Source of the DNA: Haloplanus sp. GDY1
GTDB lineage: Archaea > Halobacteriota > Halobacteria > Halobacteriales > Haloferacaceae
DNA length: 64,000 bases
Direction of reading: 5' to 3'
Assembly (NCBI RefSeq): GCF_023703775.1
Contig: NZ_CP098514.1
Location: 186,001-250,000 of the forward strand
Made by a program: the position numbers and the translations under genes. Positions 24,589 to 33,367 of this stretch are shown here, piece after piece. How positions within the stretch are numbered: position 1 is the first letter of the stretch; each line of letters begins with the position of its first letter. Under the pieces are notes generated by a model. That model searched no databases and was not told the origin of the DNA. It saw only the letters and a list, made by a program, of their open reading frames with translations.

Positions 24589-26046
24589 ATGGCGTCGACC
24601 AGTCGGCTCTCGACGGGCATCGAGGGACTCGACGAGATCCTGCACGGCGGGTTCATTCCGGAGCGCAACTACATGCTCCGTGGGCCTGCCGGCTCCGGGA
24701 AGACCATCCTCGGGTTTCACTTCCTCGAGGCGGGCCTCGCGAACGGCGAGACGGGGCTGTTCGTCAACCTGGAGGAGGACCTCGACGACCTGCGGGCGAA
24801 CGCGGCCGCGCTCGGCTTCGAGACGGACGCCATCGAGTTTCTCGATCTGAGCCCGACCGCGGAGGCGTTCACCGAGGACGACACCTACGACGTGTTCGCG
24901 GCGGCCGAGGTGGAACAGGAACCGGTCACGACCGAAATCGTGGACGCGGTGTCGTCGGTCGACCCGGATCGGGTGGTCGTCGATCCGCTCACGCAACTCC
25001 GCTATCTCACGTCCGATCAGTACCAGTTCCGCAAGCAGGTCGTCGGGTTCATGCGCTATCTCAAGCGACAGGGGGCGACCGTCGCCTTCACCGTACAGCA
25101 CCTCCCCGACCTGCCGACCGAGGACCTGGAGTTCATCGCCGACGGTACGATCAAACTGGGGTCGGCCCCGCACGGACGGACGGTCACCGTCCCCAAGTTC
25201 CGCGGGTCGAGCACCCGAGGCGGGGACCACGCCTACCGGATCGCCGACGACGGCATCCACGTCTTCCCGACGCTGAAGCCGGGGGACCACGCCGCCGACT
25301 ACCCGTTCGAACAGCTCTCCGCGGGCATCCCGGAGGTGGACGACCTCCTGCACGGGGGCCTCGAACGCGGGACGGTCAGCGTCATCAGCGGCCCCACCGG
25401 CGTCGGCAAGACGACGCTCGGCACCCAGTTCATGAAGGAAGCCGCCAGTCGCGGCGAGCGGTCGGTGATCTACCTCTTCGAGGAGACCACCCGGACGTTC
25501 GTCGAGCGGTCGGAGTCGGTCGGCATCCCCGTCGAGGAGATGATCGAGGAAGGCACGCTCTCGGTTCGCGAGGTCGAGGCGCTGGAACTGTCACCCCAGG
25601 AGTTCGCGAACACCGTCCGCGAGGACGTCGAGCGAAACGACACGCGGATCGTCATGGTCGACGGCATCGCCGGCTACCGCCTGACGCTCCGTGGCGAGGG
25701 CGACGTGGTCCTGCAGCGGATGCACGCGCTCGGTCGCTACCTGAAGAACGCGGGCGTGACCACCATCTTCGTCGACGAGACGAGCGCCATCACCGGCGAG
25801 TTCACCGCGACCCAGGAGAACATCAGTTACCTGGCGGACAACCTCGTCTTCCTGCGCCACCTCGAACTGCACGGCGAACTCCGGAAGGCCATCGGCGTCC
25901 TGAAAAAGCGCACGAGCGACTTCGAGCGGACCCTCCGGGAGTTCGAGATCACCGGCGACGGCATCCGCGTCGGCGAGCCGCTCTCGCGGATGCGCGGGAT
26001 CCTTCGCGGAACCCCGGAGCTCATCGACGACGCCGACGACGGCTGA
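24589..26046 (+). CDS. KaiC-family double-domain RecA-like ATPase
   Basis: A 485-residue protein with two KaiC domains. Domain 1: STGIEGLDEILHGGFIPERNYMLRGPAGSGKT (Walker A residues 32-39) with the paired glutamates in NLEED; domain 2: SAGIPEVDDLLHGGLERGT, GPTGVGKT (about 270) and YLFEET. This matches archaeal KaiC-like ATPases, homologues of the cyanobacterial clock protein but without KaiA/KaiB here. C-terminal tail (LKKRTSDFERTLREFEITGDGIRVGEP) is the usual form in haloarchaea. It may act as a signalling ATPase paired with histidine kinases; the divergent LOV kinase is an obvious candidate partner. Confidence 0.88.
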   Translation: MASTSRLSTGIEGLDEILHGGFIPERNYMLRGPAGSGKTILGFHFLEAGLANGETGLFVNLEEDLDDLRANAAALGFETDAIEFLDLSPTAEAFTEDDTYDVFAAAEVEQEPVTTEIVDAVSSVDPDRVVVDPLTQLRYLTSDQYQFRKQVVGFMRYLKRQGATVAFTVQHLPDLPTEDLEFIADGTIKLGSAPHGRTVTVPKFRGSSTRGGDHAYRIADDGIHVFPTLKPGDHAADYPFEQLSAGIPEVDDLLHGGLERGTVSVISGPTGVGKTTLGTQFMKEAASRGERSVIYLFEETTRTFVERSESVGIPVEEMIEEGTLSVREVEALELSPQEFANTVREDVERNDTRIVMVDGIAGYRLTLRGEGDVVLQRMHALGRYLKNAGVTTIFVDETSAITGEFTATQENISYLADNLVFLRHLELHGELRKAIGVLKKRTSDFERTLREFEITGDGIRVGEPLSRMRGILRGTPELIDDADDG

Positions 26047-26049
26047 CCC

Positions 26050-26532
26050 TCAGGACTCCATCCGCTCGACGAGCCGTTCGAGCTGTGTCGCCCGGTCGTC
26101 GAGCGCGGCGTCCCGAAGTCGGCGCTCGGCCTCGGTCGGGCAGCCGAGGTCGGGGACGGGCGTCGGGTCGCCGTCGTCGTCGACGGCCACGAACGTGAAA
26201 AACGAGGAGGTGGTGTCGCGCTCGGTGTCCTCCCGCGGGTTCTCCGCCCGTACCTCGACGTTCACCTCGATGCTCGTCCGCCCGGTCCCGTAGACGTACG
26301 CCTCGACGACCACCACCTCTCCGATGTCGATCGGGCTCTTGAAGTCGACGTGTTCCATCGACGCGGTGACGACCCCCTCGTTGGCGAACCGCATCGCCGC
26401 GATGGCGCCACAGACGTCCATCCAGTGCAGGACGGCGCCCCCGAGCGCCCGGCCGTGCGTGTTCGTGTCGTTCGGGAGCACGATCTCCGTCATCTCGGTG
26501 TGGGACTCCGCGAGGGTCGCCGTCTCCGTCAT
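26050..26532 (-). CDS. Acyl-CoA thioesterase, hotdog fold
   Basis: A 160-residue single-hotdog thioesterase of the YciA/BFIT type: LPNDTNTHGRALGGAVLHWMDVCGAIAAMRFA carries the catalytic Asn/Asp region, followed by VDFKSPIDIGEVVVVEAYVYGTGRTSIEVNVEV and SFFTFVAVDDDG. It would hydrolyse acyl-CoA in the cytosol; chain-length preference cannot be read. ATG at 26532 chosen since the upstream nine residues (MTPPDDPHA) are not conserved in such proteins. Stop lies 3 bp from the convergent KaiC stop. Confidence 0.9.
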   Translation of the reverse strand: MTETATLAESHTEMTEIVLPNDTNTHGRALGGAVLHWMDVCGAIAAMRFANEGVVTASMEHVDFKSPIDIGEVVVVEAYVYGTGRTSIEVNVEVRAENPREDTERDTTSSFFTFVAVDDDGDPTPVPDLGCPTEAERRLRDAALDDRATQLERLVERMES

Positions 26533-26589
26533 GGCGTGAGGGTCGTCGGGGGGCGTCAAAAGTCCCCCCGGTTCGTCGGGGCGGCCCGC

Positions 26590-27051
26590 TCACCGCTCGT
26601 CGTCGAAGTCGTCGATCCGCTCGGGTTCGAACTCGTCCTCCGGGCGGCCGGCCCGGTCGAGGACGCCGTCGGTGACGGTGATGGGGCAGTCCACCCGGAC
26701 GGCCAGCGCGATGGCGTCGCTCGGGCGGGCGTCGAAGACGAACTTCCGGGGCTCGCCCTCCTCGTACCGTTCGACGTCGACCTTGGCGTAGAAGGTGCCG
26801 TCCGCCAGGTCGTCGATGCGGATGCCGTCCACGGCGCCGCCGAACTCCGTCAGCATCTCGACGAGCAGGTCGTGTGTGAGCGGTCGCTCGAACGGCTCCC
26901 CCGACAGTCCGAGCTGGATCGCGCGCGCCTGGTCGGCCGTGATGACGATGGGGAGGTACTCCGATCTGGCGGCGAGGAGAACCGCGGGGACGTTCGATCC
27001 GTCCTCGCTCGTGCCCACGCCGATGCCGCTCACCTCGGCGGTGTGCTCCAT
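26590..27051 (-). CDS. Bifunctional-nuclease (DUF151) domain protein
   Basis: A 153-residue protein with the DUF151 core: VLLAARSEYLPIVITADQARAIQLGLSGEPFERPLTHDLLVEML, then FYAKVDVER and FDARPSDAIALAVRVDCPITV. DUF151 proteins have been described as plant bifunctional nucleases, but the bacterial and archaeal members are uncharacterised; the SDAIALA motif probably lines a ligand or metal site. ATG at 27051. Single gene between the thioesterase and an ArsR-type regulator. Confidence 0.9.
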   Translation of the reverse strand: MEHTAEVSGIGVGTSEDGSNVPAVLLAARSEYLPIVITADQARAIQLGLSGEPFERPLTHDLLVEMLTEFGGAVDGIRIDDLADGTFYAKVDVERYEEGEPRKFVFDARPSDAIALAVRVDCPITVTDGVLDRAGRPEDEFEPERIDDFDDER

Positions 27052-27094
27052 ACCCGCCCGTTCGTACGCGGAGTATGAATAGCTACGGGGCCAC

Positions 27095-27727
27095 CTAGCG
27101 ACGGACGTAGAACGCCGCGGCCACGAGGACGATGGCCGCGAGGCCACCGAGGAAGAAGACGAGCCCCGGTGGGAGCCCCGCGGCCGCGGCGTCGGCCGCC
27201 GTCGTCGTCGCCTCGGTGCTCATCGTGCCCATGCCGCCGTCGCCGCCGTCGGCGGCGCCCGCGCCACCGGTCCGTGCCAGCCCGGGCAGGTCGCCGAAGC
27301 GCCACTGGACGAGGAGGCTCGCGACGCCGAGCAGGCCGACCGCGCCCAGCAGGCGCTTCAGCGCGCTCTCGAGGCCGCTGCTCTCGTCTTCGCTCCCGGC
27401 GAACACCACGAGTGGGCGGTCCGCGGGGGCGTAGACGTTCATCTCCCGGCCCTTCTCGGAGTAGGCGGTGTCGATCACCTCGATGAGCCCCGCCTCTTCG
27501 AGGTTGCCGAGGTGGTACTGTGCGTTCTGGAGGGACGTGTCGACGCGCTCGGCCACGCGGGCGGGCGTGTCCGGTTCGTCGTGGAGGGTCGCGAGCACCT
27601 CGCGGGCGGTGTCCGAGGACAGCGCGGACAACAGGTCGTCGGCGTCCTCGCTGTCCAGACCGACGACGCGCGGATCGGTCTGCTCGGCCGCGGAGGTGTC
27701 GGGACGCGAGGGCAGCAAATCTGCCAT
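27095..27727 (-). CDS. Membrane-anchored ArsR-type winged-helix regulator
   Basis: A 210-residue protein. Residues 25-105 form a winged helix (LLSALSSDTAREVLATLHDEPDTPARVAERVDTSLQNAQYHLGNLEEAGLIEVID), then SEKGREMNVYAPADRPLVVFAG. Two hydrophobic helices follow (about 122-140 and 186-207), separated by a Gly/Ala/Thr-rich linker of some 40 residues. A DNA-binding domain tethered to the membrane is a frequent haloarchaeal design. Target genes are unknown; it is divergent from dps with 179 bp between the starts. Confidence 0.85.
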   Translation of the reverse strand: MADLLPSRPDTSAAEQTDPRVVGLDSEDADDLLSALSSDTAREVLATLHDEPDTPARVAERVDTSLQNAQYHLGNLEEAGLIEVIDTAYSEKGREMNVYAPADRPLVVFAGSEDESSGLESALKRLLGAVGLLGVASLLVQWRFGDLPGLARTGGAGAADGGDGGMGTMSTEATTTAADAAAAGLPPGLVFFLGGLAAIVLVAAAFYVRR

Positions 27728-27906
27728 GGACGCCGCTACGACTCCCCGGGGTACAAAGCTTCCTCTCCCGTCCGATCGGTCCCTCGACCCCCCGACGCGG
27801 ATCGCCGTGGAGATGGCTCTAATCGGCCGATATCCGGCGTCTCGAATCGTGACAACGGCTCACAGCGAAAAAGGGTAAGTGGGTGGAGCCCCTACGCGAA
27901 ACCGCG

Positions 27907-28455
27907 ATGAACACGCAAGAATCCGTCCGACGGCAGGCCGATTCGGTCGAAGCCAGCGAAGCGCTCCGCCTCGAACAGGAGAAGGTCGAACAGCTCGTCG
28001 AGGCGCTCAACACCGACCTCGCGGCGACGTACGTCCTCTACCACCAGCTGAAAAAGCACCACTGGAACGTCGAGGGCGCGGAGTTCCTCGACATCCACGA
28101 GTACCTCGGCGAGGCCGCCGAGGACGCCGAGGAAGCGGCGGACGAACTCGCGGAGCGAGCCCAGGCGCTCGGCGGCGTCCCGCTCGCCGGCGGCAAGCGG
28201 CTGGAGGAGAACGCGCCCGTCGAGCCCGAGGACGACGACGTCTACGACATCCGGACCTCGCTCCGGCACGACATGGAGATGTACGGCGACATCATCGAGA
28301 CGGTGCGCGAACACGTGGAACTCGCCGAGGGCTTCGGCGACCACGCCACCGCCGAGATGCTCCGCGAGCAGCTCGTGGAGATGGAGGAACACGCCCACCA
28401 CCTCGAACACTACCTCGAAGACGACACGCTCGTCCTCGATTCGGCCACGAACTGA
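27907..28455 (+). CDS. dpsA: DNA protection/ferritin-like protein DpsA
   Basis: A 182-residue four-helix-bundle Dps. The ferroxidase motif is YHQLKKHHWNVEGAEFLDIHEYLGEAAEDAEEAADELAERA: His and Asp/Glu residues in the standard spacing, as in the DpsA of Halobacterium salinarum, which stores iron and protects DNA. Start at the ATG at 27907; a GTG eight codons upstream is less likely since MNTQESVRRQA is the typical haloarchaeal start. No TTTAGG-type operator is seen in its promoter. Confidence 0.95.
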   Translation: MNTQESVRRQADSVEASEALRLEQEKVEQLVEALNTDLAATYVLYHQLKKHHWNVEGAEFLDIHEYLGEAAEDAEEAADELAERAQALGGVPLAGGKRLEENAPVEPEDDDVYDIRTSLRHDMEMYGDIIETVREHVELAEGFGDHATAEMLREQLVEMEEHAHHLEHYLEDDTLVLDSATN

Positions 28456-28521
28456 GATCGGCGCCCCTGCTGACGGACGGCGACCGGCCGTTCCGTTCTC
28501 GATTCTCTTCGTCGGTGTCGG

Positions 28522-29295
28522 TTACGCACACCGGGTGAGCTGTGCCCGCACGTTGCGCCGACACCGCTTGCAGGTCGCCACCGCCGTCGCCACGCCGTCC
28601 AGAACCGGGTACTCGACCGGAAGGTCACTGTAGAGGAAGGAAACGAGACAGCGGTGGCCGAGGCCGACCTTCGCGTGTTCGCTCGTCGATCCGTCGAGAA
28701 ACGCCTGTCGCTCCCGGGCCTGGGCCTCACACCGGTCGATGTGGTCGCCGAGGCGGGCGTGTCGCTCCCGCAGGTCGTCGAACCCGAGCGCCGTCAGCGG
28801 CGTCTCGTCGGCCTCGATCAACCACTCGCGGAGCGCCGCGAACGCCTCGCTCGCGGCGTCGAGCGCCGCGGCCTCGCGCTCCAGCGCCGTCGCCATCGTC
28901 CGGAGCTGCCACCGTCGATCGGTCGCCGCCTCGATCACCTGCTCCCTGTACTGGGGGGTGAGCGCGGACCCCGTCGTCGGCGCCAGCGCCACCGCGATCT
29001 CCTCGCCGAGTTCGGCAGCCAGCGTCTCGAAGACGGACTCGTCGTCGTCGACGCCGTCCACCCCCCGAACCGTCGTGTCGAACGCCTCGCGGACGGCCGC
29101 ACACCCGCCTCGCTGGCGCGTCGTCGCCGCGAGCGTCGTCCCGACCGAACTCGGCGCCTCGCCGCCGGTCCCGCCGGTCGACACGTCGCGAACCCGGTCG
29201 ACGAAGTCGTCGTAGGCGGCCAGTTTCGCCCGCACCGCCTCGCGCTCGTCCGCGACGCGCTCCCTGGCCGCCGGGACGTGCGTCTCGACGGTCAC
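28522..29295 (-). CDS. DUF7260-like helical protein
   Basis: A 257-residue protein, long-helical throughout: VTVETHVPAARERVADEREAVRAKLAAYDDFVDRVRDV at the start and LEREAAALDAASEAFAALREWL later, then a C-terminal basic/cysteine region LYSDLPVEYPVLDGVATAVATCKRCRRNVRAQ. The N-terminal pattern is what I recall from DUF7260 proteins. Coiled-coil bundle likely; function unknown. Begins with GTG overlapping the stop of the upstream gene (GTGA), so it is the second gene of a unit controlled from the operator at 29639. Confidence 0.6.
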   Translation of the reverse strand: MTVETHVPAARERVADEREAVRAKLAAYDDFVDRVRDVSTGGTGGEAPSSVGTTLAATTRQRGGCAAVREAFDTTVRGVDGVDDDESVFETLAAELGEEIAVALAPTTGSALTPQYREQVIEAATDRRWQLRTMATALEREAAALDAASEAFAALREWLIEADETPLTALGFDDLRERHARLGDHIDRCEAQARERQAFLDGSTSEHAKVGLGHRCLVSFLYSDLPVEYPVLDGVATAVATCKRCRRNVRAQLTRCA

Positions 29296-29591
29296 GGCTC
29301 GCCCCCCGTCGACGCCGCCTCCCGTCTGGTCCCCGCGGTCGACCGCTCGCCCTCGTCGGTCGGCCGACACTCGTGGACGACCGGCTCGACCCACGCCAAC
29401 GCGGGATCCCACCGCCGCAGCGCCGCGCGGTACGCGCGGGTCAGCCGTGCGGCCCGCGCGGCCGTCTCGCGGTCGGGATACCGCAGTCCGACGACCGGGA
29501 CCGGCTCCTCGCCGGTGCGGGCCGACGCCACGCGGTAGCGACCGCCCTCGGCCAGCGCCTCGATTCGACACCGCGTCTCACGGAGCGCCAC
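29292..29591 (-). CDS. DUF7552-like small protein
   Basis: A 99-residue protein: RIEALAEGGRYRVASARTGEEPVPVVGLRYPDRETAARAARLTRAYRAALRRWDPALAWVEPVVHECRP. The strand-helix layout with CARTG/PDRETA-type motifs resembles the haloarchaeal DUF7552 family (from memory). The GTG start at 29591 is preceded by an unusually strong Shine-Dalgarno run GGAGGGAGGA. A TTTAGG-N4-CCTAAA operator lies 48-63 bp upstream. First gene of a two-gene operon with the DUF7260-like protein. Confidence 0.65.
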   Translation of the reverse strand: MALRETRCRIEALAEGGRYRVASARTGEEPVPVVGLRYPDRETAARAARLTRAYRAALRRWDPALAWVEPVVHECRPTDEGERSTAGTRREAASTGGEP

Positions 29592-29638
29592 GGTCCTCCC
29601 TCCGGTTCGGTACGCCGGGACACGCCTCGACCATATGG

Positions 29639-29654
29639 TTTAGGCTAACCTAAA
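29639..29654. promoter_or_regulatory. DtxR/IdeR-type iron-box-like operator, copy 3
   Basis: TTTAGG-CTAA-CCTAAA; arms identical to copies at 16983 and 17268. It is in the short gap between the glycerate kinase stop and the DUF7552-like start, 48 bp upstream of that GTG, so unlike the other two it would sit near or upstream of the TATA box. Confidence 0.65.
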
Positions 29655-29680
29655 ACATGATAAGCGTTTCGTCGGCCCGA

Positions 29681-31009
29681 CTACTCGACGACCATGACGC
29701 GGATGTCGTTGACGTTCGTGCCCGTCGCGCCGGTGCTGAGGACCGCTCCGCGCCCCCCGAGGAAGCCGTAGGCGTTGCTGTTCGCGAGCGCCCGGCGCGC
29801 GGCCCGGACGTCGTCGACGGTGTCGGCGTCGACGATGGCGCCCGCGAAGTCGCTGCTGCCGTCGTGGCCGTCGGTGTCGACGCAGGCGAGCGTCGTCGAC
29901 TCGGGGAGTTCGACGGCGGCCGCCAGCGCGAAGTCGGCGTTCGGCCCGCCGACGCCGTCGCCGCGGACGGTGGCGGTGGCCTCGCCTCCCGAGAGGACGA
30001 CCACCGGCGCCTCGGCGGGGTTGCCCGTCGCGCCGATCTCCTCCGCGACGGCGACGTGGGTCAGTGCCGCCTCGCGGGCCTCGCCCCGCACCGACGAGGA
30101 GAGGATGCAGGTGTCGTACCCCCGATCCTCGGCCACTTCGCGGGCGGCGTCCATCGCCGTGAAGGCGTCCGCGATGACGTGGTTCCGCACCCGGTCGAAG
30201 ACGGGGTCGTCCGTCCGCGGCGTCTCGGGCAGGTTGCCGGCCGCCCCCTGTTCCAGTCGGTCGCGAACCGGCGCCGGCGGGTCGACGTCGTAGCGTTTCA
30301 GGACGTCGAGGGCGTCCTGGTAGGTCGACTCGTCCGGTGCCGTCGGTCCGCTGGCGATCACGCTCAGGTCGTTGCCGACCACGTCGCTGAACACGAGGCC
30401 GACCACGCGGGCGGGCGCCGCGAGTTCGACGAGGCCGCCGCCCTTGATCGTCGAGAGGTGTTTGCGCACCGCGTTGAGGTCGCCGATCTCGGCGCCCGCG
30501 TTGAGGAGCGCGTCGGTGGTCGTCTGGAGGTCGTCGAGCGAGATGCCCTCCGCCGGTGAGGGGAGGAGCGCGCTCGCGCCGCCGGTGATGATCGCCAGCA
30601 CCAGGGTCCGGTCGTCCGTCTCGGTGATGAGATCGAGGATGCGGTCGGTCCCCTCGACGCCCTCCTGACTGGGGACGGGGTGTTCGCCGTGCCACCGCTC
30701 GATCCGGCCGTCGTCGCCGGCGTCGGGCGTGACGATGGCGCCGGCGTCGATCCGGTCGCCGAGGACGTCCTCCAGCGCCGCCGCGACGCCGTCGGCCGCC
30801 TTGCCGCCGCCCACGACGACGATGCGGTCCACCCCGGACAGGTCGTAGGTCGCCTCGCCGACGCGGAGTCGTTCCTCCTCGTCGACGTGGACGGATTCGG
30901 CGACGACGCGTTCGGGTCTGGCGGCCTCGATGCCGGCGCGGATACAGGCGAGCGCCGTCTCTCGGCCGCCGGTCGATGCCAGCGCGGCTTCGTTCTCTAT
31001 GGAGACCAT
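29681..31009 (-). CDS. Glycerate 2-kinase, DUF4147/MOFRL family
   Basis: A 442-residue type of glycerate kinase. N-terminal domain: VVVGGGKAADGVAAALED and the phosphate-binding AIITGGASALLPSPAEGISLDDLQ; then LNAVRKHLSTIKGGGL with catalytic Lys/Arg; C-terminal MOFRL domain: VVLSGGEATATVRGDGVGGPNADFALAAAVEL and DTDGHDGSSDFAGAIVD. It makes 2-phosphoglycerate in sugar-acid breakdown, as in the modified Entner-Doudoroff or serine routes. ATG at 31009; the upstream extension is not conserved. Divergent from TraB. Confidence 0.92.
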   Translation of the reverse strand: MVSIENEAALASTGGRETALACIRAGIEAARPERVVAESVHVDEEERLRVGEATYDLSGVDRIVVVGGGKAADGVAAALEDVLGDRIDAGAIVTPDAGDDGRIERWHGEHPVPSQEGVEGTDRILDLITETDDRTLVLAIITGGASALLPSPAEGISLDDLQTTTDALLNAGAEIGDLNAVRKHLSTIKGGGLVELAAPARVVGLVFSDVVGNDLSVIASGPTAPDESTYQDALDVLKRYDVDPPAPVRDRLEQGAAGNLPETPRTDDPVFDRVRNHVIADAFTAMDAAREVAEDRGYDTCILSSSVRGEAREAALTHVAVAEEIGATGNPAEAPVVVLSGGEATATVRGDGVGGPNADFALAAAVELPESTTLACVDTDGHDGSSDFAGAIVDADTVDDVRAARRALANSNAYGFLGGRGAVLSTGATGTNVNDIRVMVVE

Positions 31010-31061
31010 ACTCCGCCTCTCTCCGACAAGGGTAAAAAGCGTGCCCCAGTAGCGGCCGGTA

Positions 31062-32741
31062 ATGAGCGACCACGGGACGTCGACCGGCCGGGAGGGCCGC
31101 GTTCGCGTCGTCGGCACGGCTCACGTCTCGGCCGACAGCGTCCGCGAGGTCGAGGAGACCATCGAGGCCGAGCGGCCGGACGTGGTCGCGGTGGAACTCG
31201 ACGAGGGCCGCTACCGCCAGATGCAGGGCGAAACGCCCGACGACATCGAACCCGGCGACCTCCTGCGTGGCAACACCGTCTTCCAGTTTCTCGCCTACTG
31301 GATGCTTTCCTACGTCCAGTCGCGACTCGGCGAGCGGTTCGACATCGAACCCGGCGCGGACATGATGGCCGCCGTCGACACCGCCGAGGAACTCGGCATC
31401 GACGTGGCCCTGGTCGACCGGGACATCCAGACGACGATCCAGCGGTTCTGGGCGCGGATGGGCGTCCTCGAAAAACTGCGCCTCGTCGGCGGCCTCGCCT
31501 TCGGCGTGACGGACGCCCGCGGGATCGGCCTCGCGCTCGGCGTCTTCGCCGGCGTGATCGCCGGCCCGCTGCTCGGCCTGTTCGGCCCCTCGCTCGGCGT
31601 CTCGGCGCCCCTCCTCTCGCGGATCACGGGGGGCGTCCTGATCGCCGTCGTCGTCGGCCTCGTCGTCCACACCCTCGCCGACGTCGCCCTCGGCCCCGAC
31701 GAGGCGCTCGTCGCGGCCGCCGGCAGCGGCGCCGCCGCGGGCCTGATCGGCGGCGTCGGTCTCGGACTCGCGGACGGGGTCGTCGCCTCCTTCGGCTCCC
31801 TCCTCCCCCGCGTCGTCGGGAGCCTCACCCTGGGCCTCCTCGGCGGCGTGTCCGTCGGCCTGCTCGCGGGCGTTCTCGCCGACCGCGCCGGCTACGGCGC
31901 CGCCGAGTCCGACGACCTCGACGACTTCGACGTCGAGGAACTCACCGACGCCGACGTGGTGAGCGTCATGATGGAGGAGTTCCGCTCCTTCAGCCCCGCC
32001 GGCGCCCGCGCGCTCATCGACGAGCGCGACGCCTACATCGCTCACGAACTCGTCTCCCTGCGGGACGCGGGGAAGGACGTGGTGGCGATCGTCGGCGCCG
32101 GCCACCGCGAGGGGATCGAGACCTACCTCGACGCCCCCGAGACGCTCCCACCCTGGGAGTCCCTCGTCGGCACCGACTCCGGCGGCGGCGTGCCGTGGCT
32201 GAAGGCCGCGGGCGTCCTCGTCTCCGTCGGCTTCGTCGCCTTCTTCGTCCTGCTGGCCATGGCGGGGGTTCGCGACGGCTTTCTCCTGCGTCTCTTTGCC
32301 GCGTGGTTCGTCGTCAACGGCGTCTTCGCGGCCGGCCTCGCCAGACTCGCCGGCGCCCGGTGGTCGTCGACGGCCGTCGGCGGCCTCGTGGCCTGGATGA
32401 CCTCGGTCAACCCCCTGCTCGCGCCGGGGTGGTTCACCGGCTACGTCGAACTCCGTCACACCCCCGTCAACGTCGCCGACATCGGCCGGCTGAACGAACT
32501 CCTCAGCGACGAGGAGAAGCCGATCCGCCAGCTCGTCGGCGAGATGTTCGAGGTCCCCCTGTTCAGGCTCATCATGATCGTCGCCATGACGAACGTCGGC
32601 AGCATGATCGCCAGCCTCCTCTTTGCCGTCTACGTCCTGCCGCTGTTCGCGACCGAGATCGGCGGCATCGACGGGGTCACGCGGCTGATGGTCGAGGGCG
32701 CGCGCAACAGCGCCGAACTCCTCTGGAGGACCGTCTCGTGA
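31062..32741 (+). CDS. TraB/GumN-family membrane protein
   Basis: A 559-residue protein. The N-terminal TraB domain (residues 10-125) has RVRVVGTAHVSADSVREVEETI and VVAVELDEGRYRQMQ; the GTAHVS and ELDxxR motifs are the conserved family features. Residues 140-270 are hydrophobic, the TraB C-part returns at MMEEFRSF and VGAGHREGIETYL, and several more transmembrane helices follow (about 385-550). Archaeal TraB proteins may be metalloproteases like the related TIKI family, but this is not shown. The stop overlaps the M50 protease start (GTGA), a tight operon. Confidence 0.88.
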   Translation: MSDHGTSTGREGRVRVVGTAHVSADSVREVEETIEAERPDVVAVELDEGRYRQMQGETPDDIEPGDLLRGNTVFQFLAYWMLSYVQSRLGERFDIEPGADMMAAVDTAEELGIDVALVDRDIQTTIQRFWARMGVLEKLRLVGGLAFGVTDARGIGLALGVFAGVIAGPLLGLFGPSLGVSAPLLSRITGGVLIAVVVGLVVHTLADVALGPDEALVAAAGSGAAAGLIGGVGLGLADGVVASFGSLLPRVVGSLTLGLLGGVSVGLLAGVLADRAGYGAAESDDLDDFDVEELTDADVVSVMMEEFRSFSPAGARALIDERDAYIAHELVSLRDAGKDVVAIVGAGHREGIETYLDAPETLPPWESLVGTDSGGGVPWLKAAGVLVSVGFVAFFVLLAMAGVRDGFLLRLFAAWFVVNGVFAAGLARLAGARWSSTAVGGLVAWMTSVNPLLAPGWFTGYVELRHTPVNVADIGRLNELLSDEEKPIRQLVGEMFEVPLFRLIMIVAMTNVGSMIASLLFAVYVLPLFATEIGGIDGVTRLMVEGARNSAELLWRTVS

Positions 32742-33367
32742 ACCTGCGGTTCAGCTCCCACGAGCTCCGCGACCTGACCGTCGCGTGGGTCGTCCTCGGC
32801 GTCGCCTTCGCCATCTTCTTCGCCGGCGGCGGGAGCCGCGCCGTCTCGATGCTGCTCGATCAGGGGGTGGTCGGGCCGCTGCTCGTCTCGCTGGTCACCG
32901 CCGGCTTCGGCTTCCTCCTCCACGAGCTCGCACACAAGGTCGTCGCGGTCCGGTTCGATCAGATCGCCGAGTTCCGTGCCGACTACGGGATGCTCTTTCT
33001 GGCCGTGATGAGCGCGCTCGTCGGCTTCCTCTTCGCCGCGCCCGGCGCCGTCCACCACCGTGGCCGGCTCACCGCGCGCGAACACGGGCTCATCGCCCTC
33101 GCCGGCCCCGTCACGAACGGCCTCCTCGCCCTCGTCTTCGCGCCCGTCTACGTCGCCGGCCTCCTCGCCGGGTCGCCGCTCCTCTCGCTGCTCGGCGCCC
33201 GCGGCGTCGCCATCAACCTCTTCCTGGCGGCGTTCAACCTCGTCCCCTTCGGGGGGCTCGACGGCCGCACCGTCCTCGACTGGAGCAAGGGCGTCTTCGC
33301 GCTCACCTTCCTCCCCGCCGCCGCGGCCGCCGTGTTCGTGGTGTTCGTGCTGGGCATCGGGTTCTGA
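32738..33367 (+). CDS. M50-family membrane metallopeptidase
   Basis: A 209-residue polytopic protein with five or six helices. The zinc motif is FLLHELAHKVVA (HExxH with His-Glu-Leu-Ala-His) near residue 60 and the third ligand region is NLVPFGGLDGRTVLDW, close to the NPxPxDG of site-2 proteases. The family cleaves within the membrane; substrates unknown. The GTG overlaps the TraB stop, so the two are co-translated and may act together on membrane proteins. Confidence 0.88.
   Translation: MNLRFSSHELRDLTVAWVVLGVAFAIFFAGGGSRAVSMLLDQGVVGPLLVSLVTAGFGFLLHELAHKVVAVRFDQIAEFRADYGMLFLAVMSALVGFLFAAPGAVHHRGRLTAREHGLIALAGPVTNGLLALVFAPVYVAGLLAGSPLLSLLGARGVAINLFLAAFNLVPFGGLDGRTVLDWSKGVFALTFLPAAAAAVFVVFVLGIGF

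Noticed and set aside
27728-27906. Iron-box operator expected before dpsA
   Set aside because: I searched the gap by eye and found no TTTAGG..CCTAAA arms.
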